From positions 1 to 10,244 of the forward strand of contig JAISNZ010000031.1 of assembly GCA_031275955.1 (NCBI GenBank): DNA of 10,244 nucleotides, given 5' to 3'. Every line of letters begins with the position of its first letter. Within the stretch, counting starts at the first letter, position 1. Source of the DNA: Desulfovibrio sp. (GTDB lineage: Bacteria; Desulfobacterota; Desulfovibrionia; Desulfovibrionales; Desulfovibrionaceae). A program made the position numbers and the translations under genes. The notes beneath the pieces were generated by a model. The model did no database searches. It saw nothing but the letters and a program-made list of their open reading frames with translations, and had not been told where the DNA came from. Below are positions 1-5,886 of the stretch, piece by piece.

Positions 1-1582
1 CAGGGCGCAGGGAGGTTGAAATCCTGAGGACGCCGTTCTGGTCCATGGCCTGCACGGCATTGAGAATCAGGTTGAGCAGGGCCTGGAGGAAGCGCTCGGG
101 GTGGAGCGGCGCCAGGGGAAGGGCCGGGTCCCGGCTGTATTCGACCCGGATGTTTTTGGCTTTCAGATCCGCGTCCGCCAGACGGAGCGCGCGGGAGATG
201 ATCTCGTCCGCAGCGCAGGGCGTGGCCTTGATCGCCCCTGGCCGCGCGAAATCCAGAAGTTCGGAGACAACGCGGTTGAGGCGGTCGATTTCCGTGATCA
301 TGGTCCGGGCCGCGGCTTCTTCGCCGTCCCCGGGGCGGAGGGTCTTCGCCAGGTATGTGGCGAGCACCTTGATTGTGCTCAGCGGGTTGCGGATTTCATG
401 CGCCACCCCGGCCGCGAGATTGCCCAGGGCGGCCAGCCTGTCATTGCGCCGCGCTTCCGCCTGGAGTCTTTTCATTTCCGCCATGTCGCGCAGGATGAAG
501 AGGCGGCCCAGGAACAAACCGTCCTCGTTGCGCATTTCCGCGGCGCTCAGGCTGATGGGCAACTGTCTGCCCGAGGGTTGGGCGAGAACGGTATCCAGGT
601 CAAGGACCTTTTTCTTTTCGGCCAGAAGCGCGGTGATCCCGGCCCAGTCCATCCCCGGAATGTCCTTCAGGCGCTGAAGATTCCCGCCGCCGGCCTGGAG
701 CATGTCCAGGGCCGGGGCGTTGGCTGTGACGATGTTTCCGCGGGCGTCGCTGGCGATCAGTCCGAGGGGCAGGCTGCTGACCACTTCGGAGGAGAAGGCC
801 CGCAGATCCTTGAACAGGCGGCGTGAATTCCGGTAGCTGTGCGCCCAGAAGAGGGAGACGAAACCGGCCAGGGCCAGGGCGGCGACCAGGGCGGCGGAAA
901 GAAAGCTGTTGCGGGAGTCCTCGGCCAGGGCTTCGGCAAAGGGCTGCCGGTCGAAGCCGATGTAGACTGTCCGGCCGCCGGCCTCCGGTCCGGGCGCGGC
1001 CGTTTCCCGGCCCCAATATCCGCCTCCGCCCCACATGCCGTGCCATCCCCGGCGGTCCCGGTGGGTTGGGCGGATCTTCCGGTAATCGCCGGCCTGGCCG
1101 TGATGCGGGGCGCCTGGCGGGGAAAAGAGGCGATAGACCTCAAAGATCGTGTCCCCGCCATGTTCCCTGATCCGCCAGGAGAGCCAGGCCGCGGGAGGTC
1201 CGGCCGGCAGCGGGCCGTTCTCCATCCGGCTGCCCACAAGGGCCGGATCGGAGTGGGCCAGGATGACTCCGCCGGGATCGGCGACCGCGACGAACAGGAT
1301 GCCGGGCTGCCTGGCCGTTTCCTCCACCAGGGACTGCAAAATGCGCTTTTCTTCCGGACGCGTGCCCAGACGGGTTCTGCTTCCGGCTTCGAGGCCCCAG
1401 ATCAGGGACTCCGCCCGGTCAAGCAGGTTCTGGGTCATGTACTCCTCTTCCCGTTGGGTGTTCCTCAGGGCCAGCGCGGCAACGGCCAGCCCCAGGATGA
1501 CGGCGAGGCCGATGATCAGCCAGGGGGCCAGGCCGAAGATTTTTCCGGAGGCCGGGGAGAAATCCGGGTCGCTTCTCTTCAT
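1..1582 (-). CDS. zraS: ZraS-like membrane sensor histidine kinase, partial (C-terminus beyond the left edge)
   Basis: Inner-membrane two-component kinase, probably the metal or envelope-stress sensor that controls the divergent zraP. I translated 527 codons from the ATG at 1582 leftward without a stop. Transmembrane helices are visible at about residues 17-39 and 227-247, enclosing a periplasmic sensor domain of about 185 residues. A PAS-like stretch follows at about 270-370. The HisKA motif AGVAHEIRNP places the phosphorylated His at 395, and an N-box (NLILNAVQAM) lies near 504-513. The window then ends, so the G1/G2 ATP-lid motifs are not seen. The sensor domain carries an unusual His/Trp/Gly-rich segment at 160-191 that could bind metal. 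The ATG is the first in a frame open from about 1711; ribosome binding is weak (GGTGG). In the zra family the next gene is a sigma-54 activator, expected beyond base 1. ZraS assignment rests on architecture plus the divergent zraP; another HydH-type kinase is possible. Confidence 0.87.
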   Translation of the reverse strand, partial: MKRSDPDFSPASGKIFGLAPWLIIGLAVILGLAVAALALRNTQREEEYMTQNLLDRAESLIWGLEAGSRTRLGTRPEEKRILQSLVEETARQPGILFVAVADPGGVILAHSDPALVGSRMENGPLPAGPPAAWLSWRIREHGGDTIFEVYRLFSPPGAPHHGQAGDYRKIRPTHRDRRGWHGMWGGGGYWGRETAAPGPEAGGRTVYIGFDRQPFAEALAEDSRNSFLSAALVAALALAGFVSLFWAHSYRNSRRLFKDLRAFSSEVVSSLPLGLIASDARGNIVTANAPALDMLQAGGGNLQRLKDIPGMDWAGITALLAEKKKVLDLDTVLAQPSGRQLPISLSAAEMRNEDGLFLGRLFILRDMAEMKRLQAEARRNDRLAALGNLAAGVAHEIRNPLSTIKVLATYLAKTLRPGDGEEAAARTMITEIDRLNRVVSELLDFARPGAIKATPCAADEIISRALRLADADLKAKNIRVEYSRDPALPLAPLHPERFLQALLNLILNAVQAMDQNGVLRISTSLRP

Positions 1583-1691
1583 CAAAACCACCGTTTGGGT
1601 TGAGACCCCGGCCTTCAGGCCCCTGCCATCTTCTTGGTTTACCCGCAAATCCTCGCAGAGCGGCGCGCTCGGTTCCTGCATGACCGGCTCT

Positions 1692-1719
1692 ACTATGTAT
1701 TTTTACCCCATAGAGTCAA
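1692..1719 (-). promoter_or_regulatory. sigma-70-like promoter for the zraS-like kinase
   Basis: On the minus strand TTGACT (1719-1714) and CATAGT (1697-1692) are separated by 16 bp: 5/6 match at -35 and 4/6 at -10. The predicted start, near 1685, leaves a leader of about 100 nt before the kinase ATG. I looked for a minus-strand sigma-54 site in this spacer and found none with correct 10-bp GG-GC spacing and a good consensus. This would make the kinase constitutive or differently regulated from zraP, unlike the family norm. Promoter reading is inference. Confidence 0.4.
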
Positions 1720-1735
1720 GAAATATGAGTAAAAA
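1700..1735. promoter_or_regulatory. inverted repeat, candidate ZraR-type enhancer site
   Basis: TTTTTAC at 1700-1706 and GTAAAAA at 1729-1735 form a perfect 7-bp inverted repeat across 22 bp. Read outward, each arm belongs to a G(A/G)GTAAAAA motif. It sits about 95-130 bp upstream of the predicted sigma-54 start of zraP, the usual distance for an activator site, and overlaps the predicted kinase promoter, so one bound regulator could affect both genes. Binding is inferred from placement and symmetry only. Confidence 0.4.
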
Positions 1736-1805
1736 ACGGGCGGCTGGAGGGGGATGGATTTTTGCCCTTGGCAGAAAATGCCCGGAAAACAAGGAGATCC
1801 GTTTC

Positions 1806-1822
1806 CGGCACGTCTTTTGCGA
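1806..1822 (+). promoter_or_regulatory. sigma-54 (-24/-12) promoter of zraP
   Basis: CGGCACGTCTTTTGCGA matches the RpoN consensus TGGCACR-N4-TTGCW closely. The invariant GG (1807-1808) and GC (1819-1820) are exactly 10 bp apart, and the TTGC of the -12 element is intact. Predicted transcription start is near 1832, giving a leader of about 97 nt before zraP. Family knowledge supports this: zraP of enterobacteria is RpoN-dependent and switched on by ZraR. Confidence 0.85.
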
Positions 1823-1828
1823 TACCTT

Positions 1829-1893
1829 GGGCCTGCGGCGGGAAATGCCCTGGGGCATACGGCCCGCGGAGACGTGAAGCCGGAAATTTCCGG
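1829..1893 (+). other. structured zraP leader: nested hairpin and 14-bp palindrome
   Basis: The predicted zraP leader contains ATGCCC-TG-GGGCAT (1845-1858), enclosed by GGGCC (1829-1833) and GGCCC (1861-1865), so a two-tier stem is possible at the very 5' end of the transcript. Downstream, CCGGAAATTTCCGG (1880-1893) is a perfect 14-bp palindrome. These could protect the mRNA end or be a protein site; no known riboswitch is recognised. Confidence 0.35.
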
Positions 1894-1928
1894 AGAAAAC
1901 AGTTGAAAAAAACAGAGAGGAAAGAACC

Positions 1929-2423
1929 ATGAAAAAGGCAACGCTTGTTTCCGCCGCTTCGGCCCTGACCTTTGCCGCGCTGCTGGGTTTGTCCGGCATG
2001 GCCTTTGCCGGTCCCCGGGGGGGGCATCAGCCGGAGATGACCTCTGAACAGTACGCGGCTTCGCAGGAGATCCGCAAGGAGTTCCAGCAGAAAATCCAGC
2101 CCTTGCGGCAGCAGCTGTTCGCCGGACAGGCGGAACTGGATGCCCTGTATTACAGGGGCGCGCCCCGGAACGACGCCAGGGTGCAGGCTTTGCTGAAAGA
2201 GGTGAATGACCTTGACCTCAGGATCTATGCCCTTTGCGCTGAAATGCGCTCCAGGATGCAGGAAAGGGGCCTTCCCTACGGCTACGGGCCGGGACGCGGA
2301 GGCTGCGGACCGGGACGCGGCGGTTACGGACCGGGCGACGGAGACTGCGGACCGGGACGCGGCGGCCCCATGGAGGGATACGGCTGCCGGGACGGATACC
2401 GCGGCATGCATGGCTGGCGGTAG
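1929..2423 (+). CDS. zraP: ZraP-like periplasmic zinc-resistance-associated protein
   Basis: Small exported protein of the ZraP/Spy/CpxP group, known for zinc binding, periplasmic chaperone activity and feedback on the Zra kinase. The 164-residue product has a clear signal peptide (KK near the N-terminus, hydrophobic core, AFA cleavage site after about residue 27). A charged helical core at about 36-112 is typical of the family. The tail, about 117-164, is Gly/Arg/Cys-rich with a seven-residue repeat GPGRGG(C/Y), four copies, one degenerate. It ends in GMHGWR rather than the very His-rich tail of some ZraP proteins. Cysteines at 103, 126, 140 and 153 may bind metal. Start is supported by AGAGAGG just upstream. 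It is divergent from the kinase and expressed from a sigma-54 promoter. Assignment relies on size, signal peptide, helical core and neighbourhood. Confidence 0.85.
   Translation: MKKATLVSAASALTFAALLGLSGMAFAGPRGGHQPEMTSEQYAASQEIRKEFQQKIQPLRQQLFAGQAELDALYYRGAPRNDARVQALLKEVNDLDLRIYALCAEMRSRMQERGLPYGYGPGRGGCGPGRGGYGPGDGDCGPGRGGPMEGYGCRDGYRGMHGWR
2286..2366 (+). repeat. 21-bp tandem repeats inside zraP
   Basis: About four in-frame copies of a 21-bp unit encode GPGRGG plus C or Y; the third reads GPGDGDC. The shared core is ACCGGGACGCGG(C/A)GG. Because the unit is a multiple of three, copy number can change without breaking the frame, so tail length may vary between strains. Confidence 0.75.
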
Positions 2424-2560
2424 GAAAAGGGTAGTGGGGGCGCGGGGGCATGATCTGCACCCCCGGTACATATTTCCATGGAATACGAAATGAGATGGTC
2501 CGGGGGGCATCATGCCCCCCGGCGGGGTTTGGGGCGGAGCCCCGAAAAATCGGAATGTTC
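2424..2560. terminator. convergent spacer with bidirectional hairpins after zraP and the 66-aa gene
   Basis: This spacer separates the ends of two convergent genes. It holds CGGGGG (2443-2448) paired with CCCCCG (2460-2465) over an 11-nt loop. A near-perfect 23-bp palindrome follows at 2500-2522 (CCGGGGGGCAT and its complement). Then comes GGGGC-GGA-GCCCC at 2531-2543, followed by GAAAAAT, which would be an A-tract for the plus strand. None has a classic T-run for zraP, so termination may rely on stem strength. The 2500-2544 part is also a copy of a repeat described separately. Confidence 0.5.
2500..2544 (+). repeat. double-hairpin repeat, copy 1
   Basis: Hairpin CCGGGGGGCAT-C-ATGCCCCCCGG is joined by CGGGGTTT to hairpin GGGGC-GGA-GCCCC. 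The junction CCCCCGGCGGGGTTTGGGGC recurs as CCCCCGGCGGGGTTCGGGGC, inverted, at about 7167-7198, and the second hairpin recurs after the pseudouridine synthase gene. Such conserved arms with variable loops are typical of REP-like dispersed intergenic elements. Confidence 0.6.
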
Positions 2561-2761
2561 CTAGGCCAGGGCGGCGGTTCCGTTCACGAAGGGCACGAAA
2601 TGCAGGTGGAAGTAGACATCGGGGTGCAGGGCGGTCCCGGAGTCCTTCCGGGAGTTTTCCGTCCCGTCTCCGGCCAGGGCATCGTGAAAGTTCATGATGC
2701 GGGAATAGTTGCTGTTCCAGAAAAGGAATTCCGCGCTGTTGCTGATGGTTTCTCCGGACAT
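2561..2761 (-). CDS. unrecognised 66-residue protein with its own sigma-54 promoter
   Basis: I recognise no family. The ORF is supported by a strong ribosome binding site (AGAGGAG, about 7 nt before the ATG) and a near-consensus sigma-54 promoter ending about 57 bp upstream. The product is rich in Asn, Ser, Phe and His, has no cysteine, no signal peptide and no membrane helix, and so is predicted to be a small cytosolic protein. The N-terminal half has aromatic residues (FLFW at 12-15); the C-terminal end has an alternating aromatic/His run, YFHLHFVPF at 50-58, that looks like a beta strand. It is neither close to nor co-directional in operon with zraP (convergent). It lies 338 bp downstream of the hybrid kinase, with its own promoter between. 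The length is short but upstream signals make a real gene likely. It could also be a remnant of a longer protein or a regulatory peptide. Confidence 0.7.
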   Translation of the reverse strand: MSGETISNSAEFLFWNSNYSRIMNFHDALAGDGTENSRKDSGTALHPDVYFHLHFVPFVNGTAALA

Positions 2762-2817
2762 GACGATTCTCCTCTGACTGACGTTTGGGGAAGGTTTTTT
2801 TCAATGGCGATTTGTCC

Positions 2818-2834
2818 TAGCAGTTTTCGTGCCA
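2818..2834 (-). promoter_or_regulatory. sigma-54 promoter of the 66-residue gene
   Basis: Minus-strand TGGCACGAAAACTGCTA has the full TGGCACG -24 element, exactly 10 bp between GG (2833-2832) and GC (2821-2820), and CTGCT at -12 (consensus TTGCW). Predicted start near 2808 gives a 47-nt leader with the ribosome binding site in place. Transcription from such sites needs an ATP-driven activator bound upstream, which fits the dyads found at 2917-3031. Confidence 0.8.
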
Positions 2835-2840
2835 GGATCT

Positions 2841-2881
2841 TCATGATAAAAATATATATTTATTTCAAATATTTATCATGA
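2841..2881. promoter_or_regulatory. 41-bp AT-rich palindrome upstream of the sigma-54 promoter
   Basis: TCATGATAAA (2841-2850) and TTTATCATGA (2872-2881) are perfect 10-bp arms around a 21-bp almost pure A/T centre, in a GC-rich genome. It begins 7 bp upstream of the -24 element. It could be an operator for a dimeric regulator or a bend/IHF-type site between enhancer and promoter. No clear IHF consensus was found, so the role is open. Confidence 0.6.
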
Positions 2882-2916
2882 AACTGCCGCGGGCCGGCCC
2901 TCCCCTGCCGGCGTTT

Positions 2917-3031
2917 GGTGAAATTTTTCACCGGAAGGGGAAACGCCCGCTGCCTTCTCGTCTGCTATTGGCTTGGGGAAAATGGACCCGGAGTCAGGTG
3001 AATTTCGTCACCTATGCTGAATTTTTTCAGC
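2917..3031. promoter_or_regulatory. three related 16-bp dyads, candidate enhancer sites
   Basis: Site A (2917-2932) is GGTGAAATTTTTCACC, site B (2997-3012) is GGTGAATTTCGTCACC, site C (3016-3031) is GCTGAATTTTTTCAGC. All fit G(G/C)TGA-N6-TCA(C/G)C; B and C are each 13/16 identical to A. Their centres are about 116, 196 and 215 bp upstream of the predicted sigma-54 start, in the range where bacterial enhancer-binding proteins sit. B and C are 19 bp apart centre to centre, close to two helical turns. Site C could alternatively be a weak hairpin at the end of the hybrid-kinase transcript, but no T-tract follows. Confidence 0.55.
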
Positions 3032-3099
3032 GCGCCTTCCGCGCAACCCTCCGGAGGGAGGCGCCGGCGCGGAAAGTCCCCGTTGAAAGCAATTTGGGA

Positions 3100-5874
3100 T
3101 CAGTCCCGGAGCAGGCCCTCGGCCAGGGTCAGGGCGGCCTGGAATTCGGCGGTGAGGATGCGCTCCTCAATGGCGGCCACGGCATCCCGGGTGGGGACGT
3201 CCAGGGGCAGGCCGTCCAGAACGGCCAGATTTTCGTCCGCCGTCCGGATGTCTTCTTCCCGGAGGGCCTGGCAGAGGAGATTCAGGGCTGTTTTCCGCGC
3301 GGCCTGGGCCTCTGCCGCCCCCAGGAGCGGGGGAGCCTCCCCTTCTGTTTTCTCAAGGGCGGCGTGAATTCGCGCGGTCAGGGAGTGGATCTCCTCCAGG
3401 AAGGGTTCCAGATCCTGGCCGATGGCCTCCCTGTCTCCCCGCCAGGCGGCGTCTTCCAGGCGGGCGGCCGTTCTGGACAGGGGGATCGCCCCGATGCTGG
3501 CCGAGCCGCTCTTCAGGGCATGGGCCTGGATGGCGAACCCGTCCAGATCTCCCTTGTCCGCCGCGGCCCGCAGGATGGTGATCCGGGAGACGGCGTCCTT
3601 GCAGTAGGTCTGAAGCACCTTGCGGTAATTCGCTTCCGAGCCGTTGGCGCAGCCGATGCCCACATCCACGTTCAGGCCCCGGACGGTCCGCAGGCGGGAG
3701 TGGGGAGAGACCTTTTCCTTTTTCAGGACCTGTTTGTCCGCGGGGATCTTCCGGCGCTTGGAGGAGGGAATCCAGCGGGCGATCACGGCGTTGAGCCGGC
3801 CCAGTTCAATGGGTTTGGCCAGGTAATCGTTGAAACCGTTGGCCAGGAACATGTCCCGCGTGCCGGTCAGGGCGTTGGCGGTCAGGGCCACGATGGGCAG
3901 GGTCCGGAAGCGCTCCCCGGACATGGCCCGGATGCGGGCCGTGGCCTCCAGGCCGCTCATGCCGGGCATCATGTGATCCATGAAGACGAGATCGTACTCT
4001 GTGGCGGCCACCAGGTCCACGGCCTCCTGCCCGCTCTCGCAGACGTCCACGGTCATCTCGTAGGGCAGGAGCAGCCCCTGGGTGACCTTGAGGTTGGTGG
4101 CGAGGTCGTCGGCTATGAGCACGCGGGCCTCCGGGGCCGTGAAGTAGACGGGGCTTTCCCCGCTGTGGTCCTCCGCCTGGGCGCCGTTGAGGATGTTGGC
4201 GATGGACAGGATCTGGGCGGGCATGGCCAGGGTGACGGCGTGGGGAAAGGAGCGGGTGTCCCCCAGGACCGCCAGGAGAACCAGGGTGCAGGCCGTATTC
4301 GCGCCGGCGAGGATGGCGGCGGTCCGCTCGACGATCTTCGGGCAGACGAAGACAAAGGGGTAGTGGGTTTCCTCCAGTTCGCGGAAAAAGGCCTCCTCCT
4401 CCGTGATGACGGTGGTCGGGACCCGGAGGCTTTCCAGGGAGGCGCGCACGGACTCCCTGTAGCGGGAACGCGCGTCGAAGAGGAGGACCCGCTTGTACTC
4501 CGGGGAGTCCACGCGGGCGAGGGGTTTCGTGCCTTCGTATTTCTGCGGGACGAGGACGGTGAAGGAGGACCCCTTGCCGTGCTCGCTGCGGACGAAGATA
4601 TCCCCCCCCATGGCCTGGCACAGTTTTTTAGTGATGGTCAGGCCAAGGCCGGTGCCCTCGATGTTCTTGTTCTGCTCGGTGTCCAGGCGGACGAAGTTCT
4701 GGAAGAGGCGGCCCAGATCCTCAGAGCGGATGCCCAGGCCGGAATCACTGATCTCAATGCTCAGCAGGACCGTGCCCTCGGGGGAGAGATCCCCCCGCAG
4801 GCTGAGCTTGATAAAGCCCTTGGGGGTGTATTTCAGGGCGTTGCTGAGAAGGTTGAAGAAAATCTGGCGCATGCGCCCTTCGTCCCCCACCAGGGAGTCG
4901 GGCAGGGTGGGATCGATGTCCGCGAGGAAGAGGAGGGGCTTTTCAAACATGCGCATCCGGGCGACGTTGATCACGTCCCCCAGCAGGGAGGAGAGGCGGT
5001 AGGGGTCATGGCTGATCTGGATGACGCCGGATTCGATTTTGGACAGATCCAGAATGTCGTTGATGATGGACAGGAGGTTGGAGCCGGCCGCGCGCAGGCT
5101 GGTGAGGTTTTCCAGCATCTCCGGCGAGGAGGCCTCGCGCATGGCCAGCTCGCTCATGCCGATGATGGCGTTCATGGGGGTGCGGATCTCGTGGCTCATG
5201 CGGGCCAGGAAGGAGGATTTGGCCAGGTTGGCCAGCTCGGCCTGCTCCTTGGCCTGGATCACGTCCGTGATGTCGTTGAGCAGGATCAGTGCCCCGTCGG
5301 GGGAGGCGTCCGGTTTAAGCATGGGGGAGATGTTCATCCGGTAGTGGCGGGGCTGGCCGCAGTGGCGGATCTCCATCTTCAGGTCCGAGATCTGGGAACG
5401 GCCCGTATCCATGCATTCCCGCAGGGATCGCCAGATGTGGTCCGTGGCCTCGTTGTCCGCATAGAGGGTAAGAATCTCCAGGATGGGGTTTTCCGCGATG
5501 AGGCCGAAGCCGGGTATGCGGGCCAGGGTCAGGAAGGAGCCGGAGCAGTAAATGAGGCGCAGGTTCTGATCGAGGCAGAGGAAGATGTTCCGGGCGATTT
5601 CCAGGATCAGGGCGAAGTATCTCTCCTGCCGGGATTTTTCCTCGGACAGCCTTTGCAGCAGGACGTCCTTGGCGGCGCTGTAAGTTCTGATCCGGTTCAG
5701 GGCGGCCTTGGTCATCTCCTGGCGGCGGTGGAAAGCGGCGACCTCCCGCGCCAGGCGGGCGTTCTGGTCCCGGAGCCGGGCGATCTCCTCCTGGGCGGAG
5801 ATCGGCGCAAGTTCGGCCTCGGCGCGGGGGGAGGAAGGTCCGGGAGTGATCTGCGGGTACGGAAATTCGTTCAT
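3100..5874 (-). CDS. soluble hybrid sensor histidine kinase (PAS-HisKA-HATPase-REC-REC-Hpt)
   Basis: A 924-residue phosphorelay kinase with no membrane segment, so cytosolic. In order: coiled coil about 25-80; PAS-like sensor about 85-205; HisKA with MSHEIRTP (phospho-His 228); HATPase with N-box at 341-350, DSGLGI (377-382) and GTGLGL (407-412); a degenerate receiver about 460-563 lacking the acceptor Asp (FVFVCPK there); an intact receiver 582-702 with D589/D590, acceptor D633, T665 and K687; an Hpt domain about 730-840 with HALKSGSASIGA (His 785). About 80 further helical residues follow. The complete His-Asp-His relay can pass phosphate to an outside receiver, and the nearest candidate is the REC/HD-GYP protein. 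A strong ribosome binding site (GAGGAG) overlaps the stop of the FIST gene 12 bp upstream, so the two are co-translated and probably partners, as in NosP/NahK pairs. Signal inferred, not proven. Confidence 0.95.
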   Translation of the reverse strand: MNEFPYPQITPGPSSPRAEAELAPISAQEEIARLRDQNARLAREVAAFHRRQEMTKAALNRIRTYSAAKDVLLQRLSEEKSRQERYFALILEIARNIFLCLDQNLRLIYCSGSFLTLARIPGFGLIAENPILEILTLYADNEATDHIWRSLRECMDTGRSQISDLKMEIRHCGQPRHYRMNISPMLKPDASPDGALILLNDITDVIQAKEQAELANLAKSSFLARMSHEIRTPMNAIIGMSELAMREASSPEMLENLTSLRAAGSNLLSIINDILDLSKIESGVIQISHDPYRLSSLLGDVINVARMRMFEKPLLFLADIDPTLPDSLVGDEGRMRQIFFNLLSNALKYTPKGFIKLSLRGDLSPEGTVLLSIEISDSGLGIRSEDLGRLFQNFVRLDTEQNKNIEGTGLGLTITKKLCQAMGGDIFVRSEHGKGSSFTVLVPQKYEGTKPLARVDSPEYKRVLLFDARSRYRESVRASLESLRVPTTVITEEEAFFRELEETHYPFVFVCPKIVERTAAILAGANTACTLVLLAVLGDTRSFPHAVTLAMPAQILSIANILNGAQAEDHSGESPVYFTAPEARVLIADDLATNLKVTQGLLLPYEMTVDVCESGQEAVDLVAATEYDLVFMDHMMPGMSGLEATARIRAMSGERFRTLPIVALTANALTGTRDMFLANGFNDYLAKPIELGRLNAVIARWIPSSKRRKIPADKQVLKKEKVSPHSRLRTVRGLNVDVGIGCANGSEANYRKVLQTYCKDAVSRITILRAAADKGDLDGFAIQAHALKSGSASIGAIPLSRTAARLEDAAWRGDREAIGQDLEPFLEEIHSLTARIHAALEKTEGEAPPLLGAAEAQAARKTALNLLCQALREEDIRTADENLAVLDGLPLDVPTRDAVAAIEERILTAEFQAALTLAEGLLRD

Positions 5875-5886
5875 GCCGGGTTCTCC

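Noticed and set aside
1771..1785. Possible minus-strand sigma-54 site for the kinase (GGGCATTTTCTGCC)
   Set aside because: GG to GC spacing is 9 bp (or 8), not the required 10, and the -12 element lacks TTGC.
2443..2544. CRISPR-like or attachment-site interpretation of the GC hairpins after zraP
   Set aside because: No regularly spaced direct repeats or unique spacers, and no integrase or cas gene nearby; palindromic intergenic repeat explains it better.
1716..2804. 362-codon minus-strand frame across zraP
   Set aside because: Runs antisense to zraP and through its sigma-54 promoter; no ribosome binding site and low-complexity Ala/Ser/Arg stretches.
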